Below are positions 1 through 10,700 of a stretch of DNA of 42,365 nucleotides, in pieces. How positions within the stretch are numbered: position 1 is the stretch's first letter; every line of letters begins with the position of its first letter. The notes under the pieces are model-generated. The model did no database searches, was not told the origin of the DNA, and was given only the letters and a program-made list of their open reading frames with translations. Location: IMG/VR virus record IMGVR_UViG_3300030451_004057, positions 1 through 42,365 of that record. One strand, given 5' to 3'. Both the position numbers and the translations under genes were made by a program. This DNA comes from a virus.

Positions 1-1701
1 ATAAATAAAAGGGATGCAAGAGTTATTATCAACATTAGCTAAGGGATTAAAATTAAACATTGTGCTATCGGTACAACCATAAACAACCTCTTCACAACTA
101 CCATTATCAGTATTAGCAAAAGGATTATAGTTAAAAGCTAACGGGTCAGTACATCCATATACGTACGCTATACATGTATCACTTGCAGTTGCTTGTGGGT
201 TATAATTATACATTGTTGGGTCCATACAACCGTAAATATAAGCTACACAACCGCCATTATCTACGTTAGCTAGTGAGTTGTAGTTATACATTGTGTCATT
301 CATACATCCGAATATAGCCAAAGTGTTACAGCTATCTTGTATATTTATATCTGTGTAATAACCGTTGGCAGTGTCTACGTGGTAATCCAAATAAGCTGGT
401 GATATACAGCCAGGATAGTAATAACAATCCAAGCTAGTGTTAGCGCTGTCAACGTAGTTAAACGCAGTGCTGTCCATACAGCCAAATATTTTTTCTTCAC
501 AGATATTTCCACAATATGTATTGCCTGTGTATTTTTTAAACGGTATTATAAAAGGTGGTTGTACGCTTAAAGCTGTGTCACCTTCAGGACCTATTAAAGT
601 AAAACCGCACTCAGGAGCTGTAAGCTGTGCTTGTTGTGTTACAAACAGCTTTGCGTATACAGGCGCTGGCGCATATAAGCCTAAATTTTCTACTTGATTA
701 AAAGACTGTGATGTCATATAAAAATCCATAGTATCACCATCTTGCCATATTTCTAATCTAGTACCAACCCAACCGTTACCAGCAAGATCATGTAGTATTA
801 AAGTATAGCCGCAAGAGTCAATGTCTTCCATTGTATTTGCTGTAGGACTGTAGTTATACATTGTACTATCAGTACAGCCATATATTTTTAAAGTTACACA
901 GCTACTGTCATCTATTGTGGCTAGTGGATCATACTCAACATAGTCGTCATCCATACAACCATATACAGGTGGTGGAGGTACACAAGTGTCAGATGTAAAA
1001 ACATGACTTGTGTCATTGCCAAAATTAGCAACATCACCGTAAACTACTGTATCGTTGCCACATTGTATAACATAATAAGATCCATCTTGACCTCCCCATA
1101 AACTACCAGCAATACCATCGCCATAGCTATCATAAATAGTAAAAGTTAATTCACCAACAGGTAAACAGTTGGCTATAAACTGTGGTTGGTAATTAGGCAC
1201 GTTACTATAAGGACCTCCTGATAATAATAAATTACCCAAGCTATCTCTTATGTCCCAAGTTGTTTCACTAGGATATTGATCTAAATTTATATTAACAAGT
1301 GTAGGTACGCAAACAGGTGGTGCGGGTGGTGGACAGGGTAGTATGTGAACAACAGTATCTAGCTGTGTAAATGGTACACCTTGTAATTGTAAATCAAGTA
1401 TCAAACCTTGACAAGCGTTACCCATTTTAAACCACGCAGGCTGTTGAGATGTCCAGCCATCGCCAAAATTGTCTGTAAGTGTTACAGTGTAATATCCAGT
1501 GTCTAGTGGTAGTATAGTATCTAAATATTCATAAGGTGCGCTAGGTTGCACGAAAATGGCCGTATCGCCATTGTCATTAGATACCATAAAGAAATTAGAT
1601 TCAGATGGGCCATAAAAATCAAACATTACTTGAAAATGCACCCAAGATTGTTGCGCTAATATATTTAAAGGTAATAATAGTAGTATTAGTAGTTTTTTCA
1701 T
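1..1701 (-). CDS. Exported Cys-rich repeat protein, adhesin-like (partial, runs off left edge)
   Basis: An uninterrupted minus-strand frame of 567 codons starts at 1701 and leaves the window without a stop. The first 18 residues (MKKLLILLLLPLNILAQQ) form a typical Sec signal peptide with cleavage likely after LA. Three DxxGDGW-like motifs follow near residues 77, 190 and 304 (DNFGDGW, DSYGDGI, DLAGNGW). From about residue 246 there are seven imperfect copies of a Cys-rich unit of the form [YF]GCxDxxxxNYxxxAxxDxxSC. Such units are common in secreted or cell-surface proteins of marine Flavobacteriia. The start overlaps the upstream 44-residue gene in an ATGA arrangement, so it belongs to the late transcript. 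A virion fibre would not need a Sec signal, so an exported surface protein or a host-derived gene is as likely as a tail adhesin. Function is inferred. Confidence 0.85.
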   Translation of the reverse strand, partial: MKKLLILLLLPLNILAQQSWVHFQVMFDFYGPSESNFFMVSNDNGDTAIFVQPSAPYEYLDTILPLDTGYYTVTLTDNFGDGWTSQQPAWFKMGNACQGLILDLQLQGVPFTQLDTVVHILPCPPPAPPVCVPTLVNINLDQYPSETTWDIRDSLGNLLLSGGPYSNVPNYQPQFIANCLPVGELTFTIYDSYGDGIAGSLWGGQDGSYYVIQCGNDTVVYGDVANFGNDTSHVFTSDTCVPPPPVYGCMDDDYVEYDPLATIDDSSCVTLKIYGCTDSTMYNYSPTANTMEDIDSCGYTLILHDLAGNGWVGTRLEIWQDGDTMDFYMTSQSFNQVENLGLYAPAPVYAKLFVTQQAQLTAPECGFTLIGPEGDTALSVQPPFIIPFKKYTGNTYCGNICEEKIFGCMDSTAFNYVDSANTSLDCYYYPGCISPAYLDYHVDTANGYYTDINIQDSCNTLAIFGCMNDTMYNYNSLANVDNGGCVAYIYGCMDPTMYNYNPQATASDTCIAYVYGCTDPLAFNYNPFANTDNGSCEEVVYGCTDSTMFNFNPLANVDNNSCIPFIY

Positions 1702-1832
1702 TTAACTTTATTTTTTCTACTGCCTAAGCGAGATCTACGCCTACCACAGCTGGTTACAGCAAAAGGGTGTTTATGCTGAACATAACCACGCTTAGACTTT
1801 GTAAACATTTTATTTTGCCTTTGGCTGGCCAT
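1698..1832 (-). CDS. Tiny basic protein (44 aa)
   Basis: A 44-codon frame starts at 1832, sharing its A with the stop of the upstream 46-residue gene (TAATG), and ends at 1698 in an ATGA overlap with the large exported protein. The product is strongly basic and serine-rich, with RGYVQHKHPF and CGRRRSRLGSRK segments. The tight coupling on both sides supports it as a real translated gene despite its size. No family is recognised. Basic tiny proteins among phage late genes may be DNA-bound or virion-internal, but nothing here shows that. Confidence 0.6.
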   Translation of the reverse strand: MASQRQNKMFTKSKRGYVQHKHPFAVTSCGRRRSRLGSRKNKVK

Positions 1833-1972
1833 TACTTTTTCTTTTTTGGTACGCAGTTAGGTACAGTTCTACCTCCTTTCTTTTTAGTACCAACCATCAT
1901 ATACCCCTTCCAACAAGGCGTTTTCTTTTTCATTTTTTTTAGTGCGCCGTCAGGCGTTATGTTATAATTCAT
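1832..1972 (-). CDS. Tiny basic protein with VGTKKKGGRTVPNCVP motif (46 aa)
   Basis: This 46-codon frame starts at 1972 and ends at 1832 in a TAATG junction with the next gene. The product reads as a short acidic-polar start, then CWKGYMMVGTKKKGG, then VPNCVP and a Lys tail. The KGY-x-x-VG-x-KKK-GG-x-x-VPNCVP pattern is one I recall from small or C-terminal segments of phage proteins in marine viromes, so it is probably a conserved phage element rather than a chance frame. The two cysteines (20 and 40) could bind metal or form a disulfide. Function is unknown. Confidence 0.65.
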   Translation of the reverse strand: MNYNITPDGALKKMKKKTPCWKGYMMVGTKKKGGRTVPNCVPKKKK

Positions 1973-1983
1973 GTCTTTTATAT

Positions 1984-2223
1984 TTAATCAATTTCGTCTA
2001 TATTACTTCTGTATTCAGGTGCTGATTGATCTTTTTCTGGCACACCTTCTACCGTAGTGATTTGCCCAGTTTTACTTTTGTAAACTTTCTTACCTGAGTC
2101 TTTTGCTTTTTTGTATTTTGGATCATTTGTTACATCTTCACCAAGGTCTTTTGTATTTACTGGTTTTTTCATAAACGGAGCACCAGGCATTTTAAAACCT
2201 TGACTTGCTTTAAATTTAGGCAT
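1984..2223 (-). CDS. Small Lys-rich protein with N-terminal GFKM motif (79 aa)
   Basis: The start at 2223 follows an A-rich leader (AAAAATAAAAAAA) without a Shine-Dalgarno sequence, as elsewhere in this window. The protein is short and hydrophilic: it begins MPKFKASQGFKMPG and ends with an acidic tail. The GFKM segment near the N-terminus recurs in other small proteins here (starts at 36017, 36382 and 40104). No enzyme motif, signal peptide or membrane segment is visible. It lies between two other small basic late genes. A virion-associated or assembly role is a guess based on position. Confidence 0.7.
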   Translation of the reverse strand: MPKFKASQGFKMPGAPFMKKPVNTKDLGEDVTNDPKYKKAKDSGKKVYKSKTGQITTVEGVPEKDQSAPEYRSNIDEID

Positions 2224-2241
2224 TTTTTTTATTTTTAATTA

Positions 2242-2532
2242 TTAACATTTCCAACGTCTACGAGCTGCTTTACCTCTTTCACCTGTCCAACCTTTTGACC
2301 TTGCACAAAAAGATTTTCTACGCTTAGCAGCTTTGCTACCAGGTTTTACTTTGCCCGTTACCGCGGTTTTTAACTTACTACCAGGATTTTTACGTCTATA
2401 TTCTTTAACGCCTTTTGCTGTCATACCCGCGCCTTCTTTTACTGTGCGGAAATTACGACCCTTACCTTTTGTAGTTTTTCTCGGTTCTTTGCTTTTTTTT
2501 CTTTTTAAAAAAGGATTATCTAGTTCAAACAT
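2242..2532 (-). CDS. Conserved basic phage protein (KPGSKAAKRRKSFCARS motif; DUF6321-like)
   Basis: This 96-residue, strongly basic protein carries GAGMTAKGVKEYRR, a Pro-Gly-Ser-Lys-Leu segment near the middle, and KPGSKAAKRRKSFCARSKGW towards the C-terminus. I recognise this pattern as a conserved domain of unknown function seen in many tailed phages; the DUF6321 assignment is from memory and was not checked. The gene shares one base with the preceding thioredoxin-fold gene (TAATG at 2532), so translation is probably coupled. The charge suggests nucleic-acid contact. No catalytic motif is visible. Confidence 0.8.
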   Translation of the reverse strand: MFELDNPFLKRKKSKEPRKTTKGKGRNFRTVKEGAGMTAKGVKEYRRKNPGSKLKTAVTGKVKPGSKAAKRRKSFCARSKGWTGERGKAARRRWKC

Positions 2533-2855
2533 TAAAAGTCACTCATTAGTTGATTATCTATTTCTTCTTGTATCTCTTCTCTTGTGGCTGCCATTTTAAA
2601 ACTTAAATCAGCTTGAAATCTAGCAACCTCTTCTCCATCTTTGAATATAATTATAGTAGGTATAACTGCAATTTTATGTTTTTTAGCTAACTCAGCATTT
2701 TTACCTATATCAACAAACGATATAGTCTTGCAGTCTTTTAGGTCCATGACCCAAGGCACTTCATTAGCTTTATTCCACTCAGCGTTAAACTGAGATACTT
2801 GTATTTGACTAAACATGCTATTACTTAGCAGCATTAGTATTAAGATATATCTCAT
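2532..2855 (-). CDS. Exported thioredoxin-fold protein lacking CxxC
   Basis: The 107-residue product starts with a hydrophobic signal sequence (MRYILILMLLSNSMFSQ) with cleavage likely after FS. The mature part resembles the second half of thioredoxin: a strand, a helix with NAELAKKHKI, then AVIPTIIIFKDGEEVARF, which contains the cis-proline loop (IPT) and the following strand pair. The CxxC active site is absent; a single Cys lies in LKDC. It is therefore unlikely to be a disulfide oxidoreductase and may be a binding or chaperone-like module outside the cytoplasmic membrane. The start overlaps the upstream gene by four bases (ATGA), placing it in the envelope-directed group at this end of the late transcript. 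Confidence 0.75.
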   Translation of the reverse strand: MRYILILMLLSNSMFSQIQVSQFNAEWNKANEVPWVMDLKDCKTISFVDIGKNAELAKKHKIAVIPTIIIFKDGEEVARFQADLSFKMAATREEIQEEIDNQLMSDF

Positions 2856-3130
2856 CTGTCGTATAGTTTGTCTTCTATTTTTTCTAACGTTTCTTTTATT
2901 TCCTCAACGTCTTTCTGCGTGTCCATAATAGTATTGCGTATCATTTGATCTTTCATATCAAACTCCATACGTGTAACTTCTGGGGTAACCACAGGTAATT
3001 CTTTTGCCTCTGCAATATCAGCTTGTAATGTAAACCACATACCAGCTATTGTTGCTATTGCAAAGCCTATTGCGGTTAATGTTTTTATACTTACTTTAAA
3101 ACTAGTATCTTCATTTAATTCTTTTGCCAT
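2852..3130 (-). CDS. Small one-TM protein with coiled coil
   Basis: This 92-residue protein has a short cytoplasmic N-terminus, one membrane segment at about residues 16-36 (TLTAIGFAIATIAGMWFTLQ) and a charged C-terminal helix rich in Glu, Lys and Ile heptads (about 55-92), likely a coiled coil. It overlaps the downstream thioredoxin-fold gene by four bases and follows two lipoprotein genes. Phage proteins of this form include holin- or spanin-like and membrane-anchored scaffold proteins, but no family is recognised. A role in lysis or envelope modification is inferred from topology and neighbours only. Confidence 0.7.
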   Translation of the reverse strand: MAKELNEDTSFKVSIKTLTAIGFAIATIAGMWFTLQADIAEAKELPVVTPEVTRMEFDMKDQMIRNTIMDTQKDVEEIKETLEKIEDKLYDR

Positions 3131-3148
3131 TTGTTGTGTAGTTATAAC

Positions 3149-4237
3149 TTAAAATATTACATAATTTACTCCAAACTTAAAATCGTACCACTCTCTATTC
3201 CAGTATTTATTATATTTAGATTCTATAAAATAACCCAAATTTTTATTTTGTTTAATACCGTATATAAAACCCGCGGAGTAATCATACCATTGTTCTCCAT
3301 TGTTAAAGTTGTGATATGAAAATTCATTACCACTATCATGATGGTACGGCATCAAATTACCCCAAGCGTGCAACCAGGTTTTTTTGCTATATTTATAATA
3401 ATCAAAACCAATTACAATAGAGTGTTGCATAATTCTATCAAGTTCGTTTTTCTTTTTATCAACATAATCAGATAATACTTGTGGTATTACTACAGCTTCC
3501 CAAACTTCAGCGCTTGTAGCTACAACTTCACCATCTGGATTTGTGTATGTTGAATTAGCTACATCTACATTATAACCTTCTTGTAAAGCTAAATAAGTAT
3601 AATGTAAATTACCATTATCTAACATCCACTCAGCAAGCGGATCGTAACCATAAGGCTCTGCTAAACGATGAGCTAAACCTATATTCCAAGATAGATTTTT
3701 ATGTTTTCTATATCTATATCTTTCTGACGCTTCAAAATATTTAACATCTGCAAAGCCATCTTCTAAATATTCTAACTTTAAAGCAAAGAAATTTATGCAA
3801 ACTTCATCTTGACAACCATCATCAGAACTCCACCTTAAAAAATGGTGTTGATCCATGTAGTCTATACCCTCTTGTCTTTTGTAGTCTACTTCAAATAAAT
3901 ACTCTAGACCTCTAACTTTACCAACCGTGGCAGCGTCGCTATAGTTTGATTCAGTTCCATCGTAAAACGTTTGAGCTTTATTTTCGTAACCAAACCTAGC
4001 TATTTTACGAAGACCAACTGTAAAGTTGTAATCATATGGCGTTGATATTGTACTTGTAGATAGACCGTTATCTACTGAAAATACTTTAACATCTGATAAC
4101 GATGTACCACCATTTACTGCAGCATAAAATGTTGAAAATTTTAACAACGATTGCAAATCTATATCTTGTCCACAACAAGTCTTTGGTGTTGAACAAGAAA
4201 CTAAAGTTATTAATATTAGTATAATTAGTTTTTTCAT
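3149..4237 (-). CDS. Lipoprotein, possible outer-membrane beta-barrel
   Basis: The 362-residue product has a lipoprotein signal (MKKLIILILITLVSCSTPK), with lipidation expected at the Cys of VSC. The rest is rich in Tyr, Trp and Phe in alternating polar/aromatic strands, for example HLGY- and WNIGLAHRL-like segments. It ends in FKFGVNYVIF, a terminal aromatic residue as in the C-terminal beta signal of outer-membrane barrels. The gene overlaps the upstream 183-residue lipoprotein gene by four bases. A phage gene for an envelope protein suggests alteration of the infected cell's surface, such as exclusion of other phages, or help with exit. The barrel call is inferred from composition and the C-terminus; the lipoprotein signal is directly visible. 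Confidence 0.75.
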   Translation of the reverse strand: MKKLIILILITLVSCSTPKTCCGQDIDLQSLLKFSTFYAAVNGGTSLSDVKVFSVDNGLSTSTISTPYDYNFTVGLRKIARFGYENKAQTFYDGTESNYSDAATVGKVRGLEYLFEVDYKRQEGIDYMDQHHFLRWSSDDGCQDEVCINFFALKLEYLEDGFADVKYFEASERYRYRKHKNLSWNIGLAHRLAEPYGYDPLAEWMLDNGNLHYTYLALQEGYNVDVANSTYTNPDGEVVATSAEVWEAVVIPQVLSDYVDKKKNELDRIMQHSIVIGFDYYKYSKKTWLHAWGNLMPYHHDSGNEFSYHNFNNGEQWYDYSAGFIYGIKQNKNLGYFIESKYNKYWNREWYDFKFGVNYVIF

Positions 4238-4785
4238 TCTTTTATTTTAATTGTTATATCGTGTGGCGCGTATTCATTACCACCAAAATATGGGTATAAA
4301 TAATATCTACGTATTAAACCCCAATTGCCTTCAGGTCTTCTACGTACGAGTGTAGTATCGTTATCTATTACTATTACATAATAAAACGTTTTTATATCAA
4401 TTGTAGCGTCATAAATTACATCTGGCTCTATAGTTCTTATTGTAGCAGAGCTATGCTTACCTTCTTCATGGCGCAACCAACAAAGCTCAAGTTCACCATG
4501 CATATACCTCCAGCCTAAACGTATAGAGTATTTTTGATGACGTAAGCCAAAATCGCTCATACCGTATATCTTATTTACATCGTCTTGATTTTCTGGTATT
4601 TCGCTAGTATAATAAGCAGATTCATCTAGCATAAATTGAAAACTTATTCTTGAGTTATTTGGGTGATTTATAAAAGTACCAGAGCTATGCTTACCAGCGG
4701 GGATAGTATAAACTCTAAAACCAAGATCATCAACCTCTTTGCTACACGAAACAAATACGAGTAATAATAATAATTTCTTAATCAT
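4234..4785 (-). CDS. Lipoprotein, probably surface-exposed
   Basis: The 183-residue product begins MIKKLLLLLVFVSCSKEVDD, a clear lipoprotein signal with the lipid-bearing Cys in VSC. The residues after the Cys (SKEVDD) are acidic, resembling the lipoprotein export signals that send lipoproteins to the outer face of the outer membrane in Flavobacteriia. The mature part is mostly beta, with many His, Tyr and Arg residues and a final DITIKIKE strand. No family is recognised. It overlaps the preceding giant gene by eight bases and the following lipoprotein gene by four, so all three are probably translated from one message. Confidence 0.75.
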   Translation of the reverse strand: MIKKLLLLLVFVSCSKEVDDLGFRVYTIPAGKHSSGTFINHPNNSRISFQFMLDESAYYTSEIPENQDDVNKIYGMSDFGLRHQKYSIRLGWRYMHGELELCWLRHEEGKHSSATIRTIEPDVIYDATIDIKTFYYVIVIDNDTTLVRRRPEGNWGLIRRYYLYPYFGGNEYAPHDITIKIKE

Positions 4786-7700
4786 GATAGTAACAGAGCC
4801 CTGATTTATTAGTAGTTTTCATTTTGCATCTATTACCGTCTGATTTAATTTTTTTACATTGAACTTGTTTACCGTCTTCTCTTTTTTCTACTTTTTGATG
4901 TACTGTACAAAAGTTTTGCCCTGGCAAAGCAGTGTTGGAACATCGCTTACCTGACTTACTTACCGCAGCACATTGAACCTCTTTATTACCTTCTTCTTTT
5001 TGCTTTTTTTGATCGTCTATATTTTTTTCTATTACAGCTTTGTTTTCTTCTTCTTTTATTCTATCAGTTTCTATTTTCTTTTGTTTTCTTCTTTCTTTAG
5101 CCGCTTCTTTCTTTAACTCTTTAACTTCTTTTTTAGCATCAAGCAAAGCTTGTGGCTGTATGTCAAACGACCATGTACTCCAACCTAAAAGCATAGCTAT
5201 TCTTTCAAGTTTTCTATGATCACTATTCATTGCTTCCCTTACATTCCTAACCTTACCATGTATTCTTGACAGTGGAACATTTGTTGTTGCTTCTATCGCA
5301 GCAAATGCAGCGTCATAAAGAGGGTTATCAATATGAGTTTTAGGCATGTGTTTGATTACATCTTTATTAAACTCCCAAGACTGAAAACCTCCGTATAATT
5401 TTCTAGCTTTAATACCTATTGGAACACCTAAATTTAAAGCTTCAATAACCGTGTAGGCGTGATCTGCCTTATGTCCTTTTGCATCTTCTTCAAGGAATTT
5501 TAACACAGTATTTTTTGCTGTAGCAAACACCGCACCATAAATACCAGAACCTCTTAATATAGTGTCTGCCATGCCATTTGCCACTCTTGCATATTTTTGT
5601 TCGTTTTTAGCTTGTTTTTTCTCATCTTCCTCTTCATCATCACCAAATGTAACTGCAAATAAAGCTTGTTGTAAACTGTAGAATATAGCATTTTGTATAG
5701 CACCATAATACAATATTTTTGATATATGAGTTTTGTCATCACCTCTACGATTTATTAAATCTTGAGCAGCACGTTTCATTAACCTGTTGTACTGCATAGG
5801 CGTGTTTTGAAAAGCAAATATTACTTTACCAAGTGATGAAGCTTGTATTTGTGATATTTTATCTGGTCTAGCAGACTGTTGAGTTTCTTCTGCTATTTCT
5901 TGAAACTCTATAAAAGCCTGTGCTTCAGCATCAGCCCTTGACATGCCTTCTTTAATATACTTGTTTATTCTATTTCTAATAAATGTAGCACCACCAAAAG
6001 CAATTGCAAAACTATCAGCTATTTGCGTAGGTAAAAAACCCTTTTGTAGTAACAAGCCTATTGCTGTTTTTATAGGATTTCTAGAACCTTTAACAGCAGC
6101 TACTAATTCATTAGCATTTACATCGTGCGATAAACCAGCTCTTCTTTGTTTTAAGAAAGGTGAGTTAAATAACATTAAAAAATCTGACCAAAATTGTTTT
6201 TGATTAGCAAAAGCTATACCAGCTTTTATAGGGTTGTTATCAGACCAGTTTATAAAGTTAATTGTAGATAATGTTTGCAGTAGTGATGATCTAGCATTAA
6301 AAAACATTGTTGTACCAATAGAACCATGTACCCAATTCATAAACTTATTCATATGACTATCTCCACCTCGTCTATTTGTACCATTTTTCATACGATAAAA
6401 CATATCTTCTAAAGCAAGCCTGTGGTCTAAACCGTATTCAGCTTCAATTTTATTTAAGTTCTTTTCACTAAATATAGTGTTCCAATTGTCTTCAAACTGC
6501 TGCATTAAATTTTGTCTAGCTCTGTTTGTGGCCTCGTTAAGGTTTGATGTTAAAGTTTCTGATAACCAACCTATATCATCTGGTGTAGTTAAACCCCCAC
6601 CCGTTTCTACTATAGAACCATATTGATCTGCATATAACTTTAAAGCAGCATCACCTTCTACAAGTTTAACTATAGCATTTTTATCAGCTTGACTTAAACC
6701 GGGTAAATCAATACCCGCTTTGTTATAGTTATAAATCATTATAGCTTGTTCTACTGTAAAGTCACTTCCAGGTGCTTTGTCTTTTAAAGACTTTGTTATT
6801 TTTTTGTTAGATTTTTTTAATGCTTTTAAATCTAAACCAACTGATTGTTTTAAAGCATTTACAGCTCTAACAGCTTTGGCATAAGGTGTTATAATATGAT
6901 CATTAAAAAACTTCATATGAGCTTCACCTTTTTTACCTTTACCTAAAAACGGATATATCAAGCCTTTTAAGTCTTCAGCTGATGGTGGTAAGAAAAACTT
7001 CCATCTACCTTTACCTTTACCTCTTTGTCTTGCTTTTGCTTTACTAAACGTTTTTTCTTTTTGTACTCCTCTTGTGTCTTCTATTATTTGATTAAACTCT
7101 TGATCTAAATCTTTTTGATCTTCTTTAACTTGCTCCGATTTACCTTTCATATCAAGCTGATCCATAACATCTTTAACAGCATCTACGTTAGGCAAAGCAT
7201 CGTCTACAAAATAAATATCATTATAACCCTCGCCAAACTTTTCAGCTATCCACACAGCTTTTGCTTCACCTGTACTATTAGCTAAACCAGTTATATTTTC
7301 TAAAGGTATATTAATACCTTTTGATTTTAACCACTCATGTATTGCTATTGCTGAAGCTTGTGGTCTTGCTGTTAATACAAATGTATTTTCTGGGCCAAAC
7401 TTTTCTATTCTGTTTCTAAGCTTTTGCATTAATGGTCCTTCAACACCACCTCTTACGTTTACAAAATCATCAAAGTTAAACTCATAACCATCTTTCATAA
7501 GCTGTGGTCCTTGTATTGGCCACTGCTCACTACTTATTTTTATTTCATTACCTGTTTGTGGGTCTGTGGCTATAACAAAGTTTTCACCTTTTACTATTAA
7601 TGTTTCATCAAAATCAAAAACGCTAGCGCCTCTAGGTGAAACTTTTTTACTTTCCATTATCTCACCTTTACGCTTATTTAATTTAGGTTTATAAACATTA

Positions 7701-10700
7701 TCTCTTGTAGAGGAGTTTGTCTCTATTTTATGCTTTACGCTTTCAATAGCAGAAGTGCTCATTTCCTCTATATTGTTACCATCAACTATGCTTTCTATAG
7801 GTTGTAATAGTACAGGATCTAAATCTTCTGTTTTTGCAAGTTCTGATAAAGTTATAGGGTCAAACAGTCTACTTCCTATAGATGGAGATTTTGTTTTGAA
7901 ACCAGCGGCTGTCATAGCATCGTCCCAAACAGCAGGTATAATATTAACTTCATAGCCGTCAAAAACTTCTTCAATATTTAGTTCGTTGGTGTTTTTATAA
8001 GACTCTATTATTCTTTTATTTATTTCGGCTTTAGATATAGAGTGTTCAAATCTAAGAGCTTCTTTTATTGGTACGCCGTTTTTATTTGCCCAAGCAATAA
8101 TTTTATCAACGTTTTTAACAATACCTCTTACAGGTGCAGCTTTCCTAAGAGCAGAGTTCATTGTAGAACCTAGCGTTGTAATTAAAGCTCCAAACTCTTT
8201 CATTGACATTTCGCCTGCCTGAACTTTTGACCAAGCATTATCTAATATTGCTTTAGCTAAAACTCTAGCATCTTTAGACTGTTGTTCTCTTCTAACACCA
8301 TCTCTATCTTTTATAGCATCAACGGTTTTTTCTTTTAATTGAGTTGTTTTAACAGGAACCCACTCGCTTTTACCGTCCCAAATTTTAACAGTATCACCCT
8401 CTTGTTTTATCCAAGTATTAGTTTCTGGATTTTTAATTATATTAGGATTATCAGTATTGTTCATTAAAGCAAGATGATCCTCCGCGTTTTGTATCGCGTG
8501 GTTACGATTACTAGAATCAACTATTTCACCTTTTTTATTTTTAACTTTTGGTGGTTTACCGTTAACATTTTCAGGGTTATCAATTACATTTAAATCTCCT
8601 GGTTTTTTTGGTACGGCTCTATTATCACCTATTTTACCTGAGCCTCCAAAAGATAATTTAAACGGATCAGACATAACTTGTCTACCCGCTTCAACTTGAG
8701 ACATGCCGTTTTCTATAAGAACGCCAGCGGTTTCGTTTGCAATTTTTCTTAATCTATTTACGCCAGAATAATTACCGTTATCATCTTTTTTAATATATAC
8801 ATCGTTTGTTGCGCCCGTGTAGCCAAGAGCTTTTCTTAAATTAAGATCTGTGTAATACATATCTATTCTGTTTAAAACAAACTCACTAATAGTCATATCA
8901 GTATCTGCTTCAACTTCCATAAACATATTAACGTCTTCTTTAATAAGCTTAGCTATTTTATTTTTTTGAGCTTTTGTTTTTGTATTACCATAAGCATCTT
9001 CTACTATTTTATTAGCTCTTTCAATAGTAACACCTTCTGGCGAGCCATAACTAGCTTCAACTTGTTCTATTATAATATCAAGTGGATCTGCTTGTATTTT
9101 TTGACTAAAACTAATTTCTGATTTACCATCAGATAACTTAGCGGCAAGCTTTTCGCTTAAAGTACCCATTTCTAAACCCTCAAGTCTTACGCTTTGATTA
9201 GCTGATAAAGCTGCTAAATTTAAAACCAATTGTCTTATAGCACCATCAGCACTTGTGCCAGGTCTAAAACTACCATCTTCATTAATACCAAATGTATCTA
9301 AAAAATCAATTGGATCTACTTCAGTTATTTTAGTTTGTCTAGCTTTACCAACACCAGTACCGCTTTGATCTTGACCAGCCATTGCTATTCTACTGCCTTT
9401 ATCATAAAACTTACCAAGAGCACCTTGAGCTATACCAGTAGCCTTACCAGTTCTATCTTCACCTTCTGGTAATAAATCAAACAAAGCTGGATTAAACGTA
9501 CCGTCTTCATTTAAACTTCTACTAAGAATAAGCTCTTGAGCTTGCTGTCTCATAGTATCGTCTAAATCTTGATTAGCTAGTATTCTAGCTGGTTCAATAC
9601 CAAACTCACCCGCTATAACTTCTAAAACACCATACAAAGGGCCTAAAGGTGTTACATCACTTTCTTTTGTTGGTCTTTTTGTCTTACCGTCTTTTTCAAC
9701 TTTAGCAACTTCGCTAATTAATTTTTTAAAATCTTTGTAAAAAGCACCATCAAAATTACCTTTGTAGTTTGATACAACTTCTTTTATTCTTTGTTTACCC
9801 TGGTCTGAAACTTCTAAAACATTATCTACAACTAAACCTGTTACTATTTCTTCAATAGCTTGTTTAGCACCAGGTGATAAATCCATGTTTTCTAAGCGCT
9901 CCATGTAAGCATCTGACTCTGATTGTAGTGTTTCGCTTAAATCACCATAATCGTCATATGTTTTATCAAGAGATGTTATACCTTCTTCTGGTGTGGCTTT
10001 TTGCATTTCAAGTAACACATCACCTTTTGCTCTAAATATAATTGATTTACCAGCACCACCGGATACACCTGTTAACCAACCAAATAAACTTTCGTTAACT
10101 GATGGGTCAAAGTTAGATAATAATCTTTCGCCTAGCTTTTCTTTTACTTTTTGTATAAAATCACGCATAGGCCCTGGATCTAGGTTTATACCAGAAGCAA
10201 TTAATCCGTCTAGTCTAGGTGTACTAGTTATAAAAGTAAATGCGTTCCACTGATCATTTGACTCTTGAAACTCATCTTTTGTTTTATATTTTTTATTACC
10301 GCCTTCATCTTGAACAAACTTATCAAAATCTTTTTTAACTAAAGGATCTTCTTTTAAAACTTGCTTAACGTTTTTAGAAAAATTTATTTCAGATTGCTTA
10401 GGTGCTTTGGCATCTTTAAACATTTTACCTTTAGCGCCTTGAGCTATCATTCTAGCTATTGCTTTGTTTGGCTTGTTGTTTTTAATAGAAACATCATAGT
10501 CTCTCATAAAGTTTTTAACATCTTCAACGGTGTCAAACTTAATATCACGGCCTAAGTAGTTTTGGGCAAAACGTCTAAACACGCCTTTTATTTTTGTAAA
10601 AAAGCTATCGTTGAATTTTATTTGACCTTTACGATACATTTCCATAGCTATAGCCATAGCTTCTTCGCCTTGTTGGTTAACTTTATAACTATGAACTCTT

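Noticed and set aside
7595-7620. DFDETL in the giant protein as a DxDxD site of a virion RNA polymerase, as in crAss-like phages
   Set aside because: The following LTAR, Lys and FVDD elements in the right order show a HAD domain instead.
10030-10070. GVSGGAGKS in the giant protein as a Walker A P-loop
   Set aside because: The spacing does not fit GxxxxGK[ST] and no Walker B partner is visible.
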